Assembly (NCBI GenBank): GCA_028386065.3
Contig: JAKUCV010006766.1
Span: 1-64,000, forward strand
DNA from: Turnera subulata
Lineage: Eukaryota; Streptophyta; Magnoliopsida; Malpighiales; Passifloraceae
Direction: 5' to 3'
Length of the DNA: 64,000 nt
Part shown: one piece after another, positions 44,390 through 56,939 of the stretch
Layout: each line of letters begins with the position of its first letter
Numbering within the stretch: the stretch's first letter is position 1
Notes under the pieces: model-generated
Databases searched by the model: none
What the model was told of the DNA's origin: nothing
The model's input: the letters and a program-made list of their open reading frames with translations, nothing else
Program-made: the position numbers and the translations under genes

Positions 44390-47300
44390 CTATGATCAGC
44401 AGCAAAGAAGAGTTTTAGCTCATCTTCCACTTTGAGCAGACGTTTATAATATCATTAAAGAGTAAGGACATGGATATATATAACTAGTAGAAGATGTTTG
44501 AGTTTGGTAATTATGTTGAAGGGAAGTGATTAATAAAATGAAGACGGCCAAAAAGCAGTCTTGCAAGAGCTAATAGGTTATTAGAGTTTCTTGGGTTTTG
44601 TAGTGGCTAGTGATCAATTAAGGCCAAAAGCTGATGAAGAGGAGGGAAGCTACGGGGTTTGGGATATAAAGGAAGCCTTGATTAATTGGAGGAAGGGAAA
44701 AGCAAAGTATATTTGAGGGGGGAGACCTTTGACCGAGGAAAAATGTTATGCGTTGGCTCTTCTTCATTAGTTTAAGACCGGTCTTTGGTCCTACGATTCA
44801 AAGAATATGGAAAGTCTAATTTGCTGACCATTTCTTGTTCGAGTAATCTATGAGTTTACTTTAGTTCTTGTTTCTTTTTGAGGTCATAGGAATCATCATG
44901 TAATTAAGGAAATCTTTCTAGAAAAGATCCTTGCAAAATAGAATCTCACAGCAATGACAAGGCATGCGTTTGATCAAAAATAGAATTACAAAATATGATA
45001 CGGCATGTACGTGCATTCACTTTTTTTTTCCTTTTCTTATCTTCTGCTCCATTAAAATAGAAACTTTGTTCATGAAAGCTATGGTGAATTCATTACAATT
45101 AACGATTATGTATATTGACATATCTAGAGCTGCCGTTTTGAAGTTTATCTTGTAAGGATAAATAGAAATTGCTATAGCATTGGACCAAACTAAGTTACAA
45201 AAGAAATATTATGTGGCACCAATTAGTGTATGTGAAATTTACTGTATATTACCAACGACCTTTAAATTCTAGGCAACTTAATGTTTGATGACTTTACCGT
45301 GTGTTAGGATAGGATAGGAAGCTAAAAGCAGCGGATTTTGTTGTAAGATTCATAATAAAACCCCTACAGATAAAACCCAACTGTATGTGAAAGTTGGAAA
45401 TAAGTGGAAGGGGATTAAGAATAACATGTAAGTTATTTTTTTTTTAAGAAAAGGATAATATATAAGAAGTGACCAAGAATCTTCTGAGGAATGAGAACTA
45501 CTGATTTAGTAATTTCCCGCGTTTGGTATATTTGATACTGATAGGCCATGACTTAAACCTGACGTTGATATTTCGAAACTACGCTTACGTGTATTTTCCA
45601 GTAGTGTTCTTGGTTTTTCTTTGTTTTGAATTTGAATATTTGATGATGTGAGGTGTAATTTACTACGTCCATCCAATCTGTCCCCCCTTAGAGTGCTGGT
45701 CATGACAATGAAAACCAGAAAGAAAAATACGAATTAATTACCTAAGATGGAAAATACGTGTTTGTGTTGTTGTAATTTTATAAGAAAACATAACCGATGT
45801 CTCAGACCCTAATCTAGTCTTCGTGTATGTAGAAAATACTCATTGAGAAACATATCCATCACGATGAGGTGTGCAATTGGAGTCGAATGCGAATAAGTCA
45901 GAGCAATGCTGCAAATATTGGACTTCAAAAAAAAAAAATGAAAACATCACACACAATTGAGCCAAACACTTGTTATAACACTGGCCAGACCGGATGGATC
46001 AAAGATCAAAATTTGTGTGGACACAAAAACTCTTTAATTCCCATCTAGAAAACTGTAGAAAAGGGACGTGTTAATCGCTATTCAGATATGACAAATTAAG
46101 AGACTGTACGTATTGCGGAAAGATGAAGATATTAATTGATAAAAATTCCGAGTTTAGAAAAAAAAACTGATACAAATGCTAATCAGCGAGTATATCATGA
46201 TCCCTCTGAATTTTATATCATTGATCGTTCGTCGAGCCAGTGCATTGGCTTTCTGTTGGCCCCCAAAAAAATTTACATTCTTACAAACAATTACTATATT
46301 TTTCTTATATTAGAACAATATTTCAAACTAATAGTCGGTATTAATCTCTTTCTGTAAATTAATATCTTTTCTAGTTCATAGAAAATGCAAGGTAAATTTG
46401 AGAAAAGCTAAGGTGATAATTGGACACACATTAATTAGCACTTTTTATGTTTTTTTTTCTATCAAAGTCCTCTCAACACGTTTTGGACCAATTCAAGTTC
46501 AATGATTTGCATGAAAAGTGGTGGACTGGACCGGAGGGGACATGCATCTTTTCTGCGAATTGAAGAAGAAGTGAAGCAAAAAGGGCAGTATAAGTAATTA
46601 ATTGCCACCCCAAAACCAAAACAAGCAGCAAAAAGTACATTGAAACAGAAGGAGAAGAAGAAGAAGAAGAAGAAAAGTTGATTAGGAGCCGCAAAATTGA
46701 GAGACCACCAGAAGCTTTTCTAGCCGTTCTTGCACGTCGGTTCTTATAAAGCAAACCCGATGGACCCAATATTGTGGACCAGCGTGTGCCGTGTGGGCAC
46801 CGAGACGACCGGTTTATTTCCACTTTTTCTTGAACCGGTTTTGAACCTTTGCTCGGATCAACCCTGGACTGGGTCAAATGTACGGGTTTGATTTATCCGT
46901 GTTAAATGATAATTTTATGAAGGGTAAAAACAAGAAAGTTACCCTGCTATAATTCTGCACATAAGAAGGATGAATTTACAAACGATGTCGTTGAGTTCGA
47001 TCCCCCACCTTAGTTTTACAATATTGGAATGACTCCTTTCAAGTCTAGCAATATTCAATTCCAATTTATCGATTTTTATGGGTTTCGATCGATAAATGAA
47101 GTTCTTTTTACTTTCTTTTTAGTTTTTCATCAAGTATCTGCAACTTTGTTTGTTTTTTATTTTGATGATCATATCAAATGATCTATAATCTTAGTAATTG
47201 TTTGTTTATTCTCCTCTAAATCTGTTTGCTATTCCTTTTTTTTGAACTATCTAAATCTGTTTGCTATGTACGGGATAGTACATAATTTGCATCAAATAAC

Positions 47301-47904
47301 GTTTTTTTATTTCCAAAAAAATCAAATAATTGAAGCTTCTCAAAAAAAAAATGGTAGTTATTCTTTATTCTTACCATGACTTCTGTTATGCTATGCACTA
47401 GAATATGTGCCAAGAAAATAGTATTTTAAAAAATTCAAATTCCCCCAATTACCAAACGTTGAGGAAATCACCTATCCACTCAAATTCCAGCGAAATAAAA
47501 TCAGCAACCATTATTATTTTTTTTCAACCTGTACTATTAAAACAAAAATCATTATTATTATTGTCGACAACCTCGCCAAGTAGCTCCTGGAACATGTAAT
47601 AGGAATAAATAAAAGCAAAATCCCGAATTATTTCCTCTTGACAGCTTATTATCCATCACCCACACATTAATTATTATTATTATTATTTTTTTTTTATGAA
47701 CACCCACACATTAATTAGTTCTTCAAATTCGGAATTTTCACAATTTAAACGGCTGCAATTAGGAAACGTAGGGATAACCCATACCACACCACCACTCCTT
47801 GGGTCCCCTAGGCGGGGTAACAAGTGTGTGATGATACCTGTGCACCACCTTTTTTTTTTTTCATTTTTCTTATAATTAATATCTAAGACCCAATGGGTAC
47901 CAAC
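44390..47904. other. Intergenic DNA between divergent WRKY and SIG5
   Basis: The left kilobase is the WRKY promoter. A minus-strand frame at 46473-46877 (134 aa) contains a serine run from a trinucleotide repeat (AGA/GAA near 46650-46675) and a hydrophobic stretch, but it matches nothing I know. The rest is AT-rich with a TTA microsatellite at about 47669-47690. Confidence 0.45.
44728..44734. promoter_or_regulatory. W-box upstream of the WRKY gene
   Basis: TTTGACC contains the W-box core TTGACC, 339 bases upstream of the minus-strand ATG. WRKY genes are often auto- or cross-regulated through such sites. One short match, so only suggestive. Confidence 0.4.
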
Positions 47905-48050
47905 CACGTGTGCAAAATATTATCCACAAACTCAGCACCACAAAATATCTACTTTGCCACTCCAAAACCCGCCACGCATCACCAAGGCAGAAGTAGATAA
48001 CATTTCCTGCCTCACCGCCGGCCACGTCACCACTTACCCTCCACGTCACT
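47905..48050 (+). promoter_or_regulatory. ACGT-core elements in the SIG5 promoter
   Basis: A palindromic G-box CACGTG lies at 47905-47910, and two CCACGTCAC elements lie at 48022-48030 and 48041-48049. Such sites bind bZIP factors, including HY5 and ABA-response factors. Arabidopsis SIG5 is induced by blue light and by stress, so the cluster fits the gene. Function is inferred. Confidence 0.5.
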
Positions 48051-48309
48051 GTCCCACCAGCACATTTTGTGTGGATTCCTCACCGTAGATTAAGAAAGAT
48101 CTCTGTTACTAGCCGTTGATGAGTCAGAGAAAATAACCAGTGGACACCGTAAATTACGTATTTTTTATGAGTTATAACTCTTCTGTGCCTTAAAAAGGCT
48201 GGGAATATTTTATTCCAGTTTAGAGATTCTGCGTTGTGTGTCTCTCAACAACTGAACTGCAAGTTCTTGGATACTAGGATTTCTTTGTAACTCCTACAGA
48301 ATCTAGCAG

Positions 48310-48717
48310 GTAAGAGAGCTTCTCTGTGTTAGATTATCAAGTGATATTGTTGATTCTTCTGATTGATGGCACGTTCATTACATACAATCTTGTTAGAAGT
48401 AGAACACACTAGGCCTTAAACTGTGTTTTGTTTTATGTTGTCATTGATCTTATTTATGTCTCTATGAGGCTTTTCATGATAGTTTACTGCTAAGCTTCAG
48501 TTTGATCCCTTGTGAGGTTGAATTTACCGATCCTGTTTCTTGAGTAGTAAACATAATTTAAGTGCTGCTCTCTACCTTCATTGGAATTGTTAGTAAGTGT
48601 TCTTTAGCTTGTGTGGAAATTATGGTAGAATTGAGCTCTTACAGCATCTGGGGCATCAATACTTGCAGTGTCTTGTGCAGTGGGTGATTTTATCTGGACA
48701 TTTAGTCTATTTCACAG
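48310..48717 (+). other. Probable 5' UTR intron of SIG5
   Basis: AATCTAGCAG/GTAAGAGAG is a good donor at 48310, and TATTTCACAG at 48708-48717 is a good acceptor ten bases before the SIG5 ATG. The T-rich body fits an intron. Transcript data would decide. Confidence 0.5.
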
Positions 48718-48727
48718 TGAAGTTGGC

Positions 48728-51331
48728 ATGGGGGTTGTAACTGTTCCTAGCTCAGCTGCTCGGTCTCCTCTAGGGTTGAGCTCGAAATTTTCGACAAGCC
48801 GATCAACTGTTAAGAGGCCATTGGTTGTTGCATTTAAAGATGATAAATCCCATAACTCAGCTTTGGTTGTGCCCCACGAGCAAATCCCAATGCCCATAGA
48901 GCAATCCAGCGAGAAGAAGAGGTTTAGGAAGACTAAGAAGCGTTCTAATCGAGTAAAGGCCACGAAAACTGAAGTCTCCCCAAGCACATTGGAAGTGGAT
49001 TACAATGAAGCAGCGGCTAAACTTGAAAATCTTTATAGGCTTAGCCCTTTTAGCCCTGATCTTGATGTTGAGGAGGACATGAATGGCGTGATCAGGAGAA
49101 GTAGGCAACGGAAAAGGAAGGCAGGTGAAGGTGAGAGGAAAGCCTTGAAGGCAACTAGCAAGCCTGTTGTAAAGAACCAGGGGAGGAAAGTTATGCGATT
49201 GGGTCTCGACCAAAGGATTGCACTGAGGAAGAACAAGATTGAGGAAATGGTAACTTCAGTTAACAAGAAAAATGACCCACAGGACGAGAATGAGAAGATT
49301 AAAACGCTTAAACGAGAGTATTATGTTTCTGCTGGTTTGGCCGGCCTGGACTGGAAGACAACGAAGATTCCTCCTCTCCTTTCTCCTGCGGAGAATAGTT
49401 GGTTGTTCAAGCAAATGCAACCAATGAAGGTGCGTGCAAACCTTTTACATGTCTGGTTTTGGGAATTGATTGGTCTCTTATCTCCTGCAAGAAATTCTAG
49501 ATTTCTATTGCTTAATCGTGTGTTTCTTTTCGCTAGGCGCTCTTTGAAGTAATAGAGCAACTTCAAAGCTACTTGGGGAGAGAACCAACACAGGGAGAAG
49601 TAGCTAGAGCAACAAATATGAATGCACTTGATGTAAGAAACATGATGGAGGTTGGTAAAGCCGCAAGAAACAAGCTTATCAAGGTAATAATTTTTCGCGT
49701 TAATGGGACAGATTTCTCCCCAAAACATTGAGTCACTTATTCATCTGCAGGTCTAAGTTAACAGGGCGGATAAGCTATGTTGGTTCTACAAGTTATTCTT
49801 GATTTTGCTTCATCTTTTTAGTCAATTGGCATTGTTTCTTTAGTCCATCAAAACAGTTAGTCTCTATTTTTTTTTCCTCCAAAGCATCTGTTTACTGATA
49901 AATCCTCGCACTTGTTGCAGCACAACCTCCGGCTTGTATTATTTGGGGTGAACAAATATTTTGAAGGCACTGGAAATGGTTCAAACTTTCATGATTCAAA
50001 CTTTCATGACCTTTGCCAGGCGGGATTGAGGGGCCTTATAACAGCAATCGATCGCTTTCAACCCAAAAAAAAATCCCGTCTCTCCACTTATGCCCTTTTC
50101 TGGATCAGGCATACTATAATACGTTCAATGGCAATCTCCAGCTTGATGCATGCTTCATTTGGCCTTCATTCAGTATGTCCTCTTCAATCTGGAATCTCAT
50201 TTTTTTTTGGTTTGCACGTGTTTCATGCTTCTAGTTTATATATGAAGAACTTCCTGTGACATTGGTACTTTTATTTTCGTAGTTAAGAATAGCAATCCAG
50301 AAAGCCAAAAATGAGTTATCATCTAAGCTTGACAGAGATCCGACAGAGCAAGAGATTATGAAAGAAGTTGGTATTTCCGCTGAAAGGTACCGCGACGTGA
50401 TGATGGCATCAAGACCTGTTCTTTCTCTCAACACAAGGAATTCAGTTACACAACAAGAACTCATCGATGGAATTGCTGATGATGCCAATGGAGGGGATAG
50501 TCAAATGAATCAAGCTCTTCTCAGGCTTGCAATTGATGATGTGGTAATTACTCATTCTTACCAGGCCTTGAGTTGTGTAACTCTTGAACTGTTCTTGTTA
50601 TATAATTTCTTAAAACGCGTAAGGATCATATGAGTCGTCGTCAAAGAATGAAAAGGCAGTTTGTTTCAAGTGATGATGGTGATCATATCCATGACTTGAG
50701 AATCCTTCTGTTATGGTCAGTACTTGTCTGTATTTCTTAGGTTGTATTTTGTTACCAGTGGAGAATATTGATGCATGTCACAGATGAACATACATAGTTT
50801 CACTCTGTTGCTCCCTCTCCTGCTTGTAAACCAAACTATGTAGGCCATACAAGCAACTAGTTCTTGATGAAACAAACCTTTTGCCCAAAAACCTAAGAGC
50901 TCACTCATGATTTCCGTGCGAGTTATTTGAAGTTGGAGAGAGGTTAATGTGAAAAAAAACTTCAGAATGTTTACTCATTTTATTCATTTCCCTGATGCAA
51001 GACTATCTGGCAAAGTCCTTTCTTTTGTTTCATCTACTAGCCTAATTTCTATAAGTTGTGTTTCAATTACTTTTTAGCACTTTGGGGTGCATGACTGTAA
51101 CTAACTAGTTTATTCTGCAAAACCCTTTTCCAGCTTGACTCTTTAAAACCAAAGGAGAGCCTGGTGATCAGGCAGAGATTCGGGCTCGACGGCAAAGGTA
51201 ATAGATCGTTGGCAGAGATTGCTGGGAACTTGAACATCTCAAGAGAAATGGTGCGGAAACATGAACTCAAGGCACTCATGAAGCTCAAACATCCTGCTAG
51301 ATTGGAATATATTCGCCCCTATGTCTACTGA
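48728..51331 (+). CDS. SIG5: Plastid RNA polymerase sigma factor SIG5
   Basis: Five coding exons, 48728-49429, 49537-49683, 49921-50172, 50283-50543 and 51134-51331, encode 519 aa (Arabidopsis SIG5: 517, from memory). The start [17 protein letters not shown] is the one typical of SIG5; the frame is open further upstream but lies in the putative leader intron. The N-terminal third is basic and Ser-rich, with a plastid transit peptide. Region 2 includes [19 protein letters not shown] and [16 protein letters not shown]. Region 3 starts near residue 368. Region 4 is [20 protein letters not shown] with the helix-turn-helix [20 protein letters not shown]. It directs the plastid-encoded polymerase, notably to the psbD blue-light promoter. 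An in-frame duplication [10 protein letters not shown] occurs at residues 304-313. Confidence 0.93.
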
Positions 51332-52740
51332 GTCTATCTGTATATATTTATTAAATAACTTTTTATCCCCTGTTGATCATTCATCCCTTGCCATTTATGT
51401 ATACAAATGATAATAGCCCTGTTTAACTAGTTGGAAATAGGCATTTAGCATACTGTGTTATATATACCTTTTACCAGCCTTGAGATTTTCTATTGACCAG
51501 ATATACATGTAAAACTTTCTCTCCTATTATGACATGATGATAATGCTTCAAAGGAGAGTTGATTGGAGTATGCCACTGTCTTAACTCTTAATCTTTGACA
51601 TTGTATATGTGTGGTTGTAATGTTGCAATGGACCTGTAGTGCCAGGAAGGAATGAACTGCTGTTTCTAAGAGAACTGATTTGCTGGAGAACAAAATGACT
51701 GGATTTAGTAGTTTGGAAAACAAATCCGGCATTTCAACAAAAAGGTGGCATTTTGGTATTAAGAAGTAAACTTTATTTTTGGAATCTCCCTCCGAAGAAA
51801 GTGGTTCTAAGAAAAATATTTTTTTGATAAATAGTTATTCTTATACTTGGATAATTTTTTGAAAAAAATAATTATTTTTATTTTTGGTTAAAAAAGTAAT
51901 GTTTATATTTTTGTATTTGTCTATATAAAAAAATTGAGAATAAATTTACAATATAAATATCTTGGAAGTTAGAAACGTTATTGTTCTATGATCTAGAACA
52001 GGAATCACGCTCTTGATATTCTTAAGGCCAAAGTTGATAAAATTGAGAAAGTGAGATGTTCAAAAGCTCTACTTTCAAGATTCAACCAAATTATGAAACT
52101 TCGTTGACACCAAATGGCATCCAAACCCAGTGTAAGGATTAGTAATTCATAGCATACTTAAACAAACCCCTCATGTAATCCTTAGTTTTTGGCTGTCGAA
52201 GCTTCATTCTTCCTTTTAGTTTACCCCAATGGCAACATTGGCACACCCTGCATTCTATGCTTGGTTTTTCCCTGCCGCAGCTTTATTGTTCCTTTTAGTT
52301 TACTGTTGGGTGACTTGGGTCCATGCCCGAGGAACAAGAATGACCAGAAAAATGACTTCAATGTGATTTGAAGAAATTTGCAGGTGAACAGAAACAATAT
52401 CTTATATCAATCATTGGTGGATATGCAAAAAAGGGGGACCCTTCTTTGATCTCCTCAATCTCAAGTCTTAGCCGACCATTTACATATACATGTAGTTCAC
52501 CAGATATCATCATATCCAACAAACACCAACCAGTAAGTAAACAAACACAAGAAATGCCCCTCTCTAATGTAATGCAATAACGCAAAACCTAGCTATTCCA
52601 GAATAACACATATATAATTATATCACACAACTACAGAGATTATAAAAAGGAGCATCTGGTTCAGAAACTCATATGCAAAAGAGAAAAAAAAAAAAAACAT
52701 TCTGGAAGCTGTGAGAGAAGGCAATCGCCAACAATCAGAA
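51332..52740. other. 3' UTRs of SIG5 and the R3 MYB, and intergenic DNA
   Basis: The two genes converge here. Two CTTTTAGTTTAC-containing strings (about 52213 and 52292) form a loose direct repeat: TTCCTTTTAGTTTAC occurs at both. Otherwise I see AT-rich DNA without gene-like frames. Confidence 0.45.
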
Positions 52741-53755
52741 TCATCCAGACTCTTTCTTCTGCAAATTTCTTTTGTCTAGGAATCCTTCGGAATGTCTCAT
52801 TATCCAGAACCTCTCTATTTCTTCTGCTTTCCTGCCTGGAATCCGCCCAGCTATCAAATCCCACCTTCAAAAAAGCCTCTTTTCATGTTACAATGACTAA
52901 TATCTGAAAAACTTAGATTGAAAAATAAACAAATAAAAGAACTGTAGTTTAGTTGAATGTTAAGTAAATCTACCAGGTGGTTGCTCGTGCCATAACTGTA
53001 TACCATGCATGGATATGCGCAATCTTTATTACTTCAATACATAGTTACAAGTGCAATGAAGGGAGAACGTACAGACAGCTTAATTTTATGGCAGAAAAGT
53101 CACTGGCTAGTTTCCTTGAATATGCTAGCTGAGCAATTAACTAGCTTTTGTTTTTGGATCAGGAAAGTGACCAAACCAATTAAAGGCTTATTACTGGTCC
53201 TGTTTCATGAATTGCCAAATTGGGGTCTACCTCCACCTCCGCCAAGTGGACTTATTTAATGAGGGAGTACAATGGAACCATCAAACAAGACCAAGATCTC
53301 AATATTCATACTGACAAAACGTAGTTTAAATGCATTTTAATGCGGAACAATCAATGTCTATAATGTATTTTTATCAGAAATAGTGAAACTATGCCACTTA
53401 ACCAAAGCCATAATCGTTTCTTGAGCCTACCTTTCTCCAACGAGCTTATACATTCTGTAGATGAGGTCCTCTTCTTCTTCTCTCATGGTTATAGGCTTCC
53501 ATTCGACACTGCTAACCTCTGCATAGAAAAGGGAAAGGATAAAGGAAACTTGAAGAGTGGCTGATAATGGGATAATGAGTTCATGAATAGACAAGAGGAC
53601 CACTTTCAACGAACATATAACATAGCTTAAAGCCCAGAAATTGACATGAAATGATAAACTTGGAAACAAGGAAAAGGAGGGAAGTCTTCAAAACACAAAC
53701 CTTCAGACTCAAAAACAGTCATTTTTGCTTGTTTCTTGGGGCGTCTTCTATCCAT
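52741..53755 (-). CDS. TRY: R3 MYB, TRIPTYCHON/CAPRICE type
   Basis: Three short exons on the minus strand, 53701-53755, 53431-53518 and 52741-52864, join to 88 aa. All are too short to stand out as single frames; I found them from the split R3 repeat. The protein reads MDRRRPKKQAK at the start, then SEEVSSVEWKPITM and one R3 MYB repeat at about residues 31-72. It has the bHLH-contact signature [DE]Lx2[RK]x3Lx6Lx3R (D36, L37, R40, L44, L51, R55). W68 and M70 correspond to the WxM pair needed for cell-to-cell movement of CPC. There is no activation domain. Such proteins compete with R2R3 MYBs for GL3/EGL3 and repress trichome or promote root-hair fate. The SPCH and SWEET3 neighbours support the TRY position. 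Confidence 0.9.
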
Positions 53756-54290
53756 AATGTCCGGCAGAGGAGCTAGAGAAACCTTAAAAGAACTTTAGTG
53801 CCGACTAAGAGCAGGTAATAATAAATGAATCTGAACATAAAAAAGAAAATGTGACTTGAAGTCCTCAACCAGAATCCAAGTCCATAAAAACAAGAGAATA
53901 TAATGTACTGTTCGAGGGAAAATGCCAAAAATGGTGCCCTGGCCAACTAATTTAAGTGTTGCCGTTCGTTGACCTGTAGGCTTTTGGTTTTAGACTTGTA
54001 GTTGATGTTTGACTGCACAGTTGACACCTAATAAGAAAGAATCTTTTTCCTGATTTGGTGTATTTTTTCAGCTTCAGACAACAGTGCATTACATTGAATG
54101 TTAAACAGAACTACCTTGTTCTGGATGATCTTAATACGAAACAAAACATATTTCTTTTGTCGGTAAGAAAAGAAAAGCCTTTAGTTTTGATTTTGGTACA
54201 TGTAATCCTCTGTCTTGCATATGTTTAAACCTTTCAACTTGGTTTTGTTTTTTGGTTTTTTGCATTTCCAATCCTGTATCCGAAGTTTTT

Positions 54291-54419
54291 CACCACCAAT
54301 TCGGATGGCGCATTTGTTATGGTGGGTGAATCTCCTAATAGAAAATCTTTTACATATACGAAGACTCGAAAGCGAGACATTATTTAAGCGGAGCCAAATA
54401 GCTTACGACTTAGACCAAC
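54291..54419 (-). mobile_element. SINE copy (minus strand)
   Basis: Read on the minus strand: TTGGTCTAAGTCGTAAGC, TTTGGCTCCGCTTAAATAAT, TTTCGAGTCTTCG, then GATTCACCCACCATAAC and CATCCGAATTGGTGG. The blocks and their order match the SINEs at 56749-56939 and 33664-33797. Confidence 0.65.
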
Positions 54420-56748
54420 TTCATATTTGATTCAACTAGGTTTAGTTGATTGGGTTAAATCAATGGGTTTAAATCCAACGAATCGAGGAAGTTCCTCCTT
54501 CTCTATAGGGATAATCAATAAATACTACTGTAATTACTTCCCAAACTCCGGATGTGCTTTTAATTAACATGCTTGTTTTCAATTAATACTGCCGTAACTT
54601 GAATTTTTTATTTTTTTAAAAAGCCCCTAGTTGATTAGCTTGCCTCCACCCAAACTTTTTGTCCGTAACTTACATGTACAGCACCTATCAAAGAAAAAAA
54701 GAAAAAACCTACACGTGCAGCAAGTATCGTACTTTCCTCGCGCTAAAGGGTGAATGCTAACAAACATGAGATTTGTTTACGCACGAGAAGCTAGAGAGTC
54801 AAAAATGAGATGGGTAACAAATCTAATTAAGTAAAGCAATTTCTAATTTGATTAGATGATTAGATTAACTAACCGAGGTTTGTTCCATCTTAATTAAGAT
54901 ACTTTGAGGTTGAGAAAGCTAATAACACTAGATAAGAGGATTTATTAAAAGAACCAAGACGTGGATGTGTGATGCAGGAACCACTGCACCATAATATATC
55001 GTGACAATTTTTTGTTGGAAGTAAAATTTGTTTGCGTATGCTTTTTCTTGCGCTGTCTCTTTAATGAAAGGAGCACATCCTTTCCTAACACGACAGGGAC
55101 CAGTTCCTGATCTCACTATACTTTTGCAACAGCTGGCCAATTGCATCTCTATCGTGTTACATCTCCTAGTTGTAAAGCCATTGAGGAGTCTTATTCTACT
55201 TGGTAAATCACAAATCCAGGGCATTAATTGTTTGTACCTTCATCGCTAGCTGACATGCCACATTCGTGATACAAATTTGTCGTATGGTGGTATTTGCGCA
55301 ATTATAAAATCAACTATATATTTTGTCCTCCTGCTACTTCGTGCTTACTGCCTGGTCCTCATCGGGGAAAGAAAAGGGTCTGCTAATTAAGACCACATCA
55401 TTAATTATTAAAGTTTAAGGTCACCTAATCAGCACTTTCATGTGGTTTTCCGCATTATAGGCACCGGCAAAGCCTGAAGTTTTATGGGTTTTTTTTTTAT
55501 TTAGATATCTCACACCTCACCCACAAATTAGTATGCATGCGCTAAGAGATATCCAATTGAAAGCAGCATAGCACTATCCTATTTGGACATCATATTTTAC
55601 ACCTGAGGAGCATATTTCTTTCCCTAAAAAATTCTGATATTGCTTCCACTCCTTTGTGAGGATGACCTTTTGTACGTAGCTCAAGATTCATCACGAGCCT
55701 TTTTCCAAGATCATGGTTTAATTATTGTGGAAAATGGTGCTCTTATCCAACCATGCACTTGCCCTTGCTTAATAATATTTTATAGGGCAATTGGCCAATT
55801 AGAATGCACTGTGAGATAATCATTGACTTGCTTGTATCACTGATTGGAAATTTCAGGTGACATATAATTCATCCCGTCTTCATGTGAATTTGTTTACAGA
55901 CAAATATTGAGAGCACCTCCTTTTTTTGCCTGAAGATCAGAACCTGTAGCTCCTGACATATCCTTCCTCAGATTTCTCTCTTTCTCAACTCCTTAAGTTA
56001 AATATCAGATCGAACCCATTAGCTCCTTCAAAACCATTAGCTCCTATATTCTCAGGAGGCTTCATTTTTTAAAATCTGTAATCATTCTTATGTTAATCTT
56101 AATGGGGATAAAAATATTGGAATAATGCCAAAGATTGCTTAAGGTTATGTAATTGTCACCTGGAATCGATAACGACCGAACATAAATCACATTCCCTAGC
56201 TACGCGCAGGATTGCTGGTGATAGCTAGCATTTGCCAAATTCTAGACTATTTCAAAGCCATTCGCTGTAATTTGGCTAGCATCCTTATCTGAAGTATCAT
56301 GCCCCTGACACTAGTTATGTTTTTAGGGAATATATTCTATATGACCATAACTTAGCTGGAAAATTACAATACTAAACAAAGTGTTTTTACCATGGACCAA
56401 ATATACAAATTATGTCAGTAAATGGCAGCAGAAGGACCCATATAGACATAGTACATAATATGGCATTTACGCTTCCTCCTACTTCTGATCAGGAAGTGAA
56501 GATAAGCCATGATTTACACACTTTGATCATTGTAAGAGTTTGCCTGCAACGTGTGAAAACAGCAGCCAAGCGTTTAAAATATGATAGGAAAGCACATTTT
56601 AAGTACCAGAACAGTGGGAAAATAAGGCATCAGGAACCCAATATTGGAAGATAAGAGAATTTAAATGAGAAAGAATAAATGAGGAAGACAGCCAAATGGA
56701 AGCTGATATCATAGGAAATAGTCTCTTCACCAATGTAGAAATGGTTGG

Positions 56749-56939
56749 CTTAACCAATGTAGGTTGTTCCAAGTGGTTCGCGACATGGTTTCGCTTAAGT
56801 AAGGTTTTGAGTTCAAGTTCTTGTGTATACAAAAAATCTCCATTATGAGACTCACCCACCATAACCAAGTGCAAGACTTAGGTCGAATCCGGATTAGTCG
56901 GGTCAAAGATCCGGATATTTGAAAAAAAAAAAAAAAGGG
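56749..56939 (+). mobile_element. SINE with poly-A tail and probable target duplication
   Basis: A tRNA-related head has a box-A-like GTTCCAAGTGGTTCGCG and a box-B-like GGTTTTGAGTTCAAGTTC. The body has TGTATACAAAAAATCTCC, GAGACTCACCCACCATAACC and GGTCGAATCCGGATTAGTCG. It ends with about 15 A. The flanks AAATGGTTGG (56739-56748) and AAATGGCTG (56940-56948) look like a diverged target duplication. It is the least decayed of four copies. Confidence 0.75.

Noticed and set aside
46473..46877. 134-codon minus-strand frame as a gene
   Set aside because: Part is a serine run from a trinucleotide repeat, and I see no known motif or splice partner. It is mentioned only in the intergenic entry.
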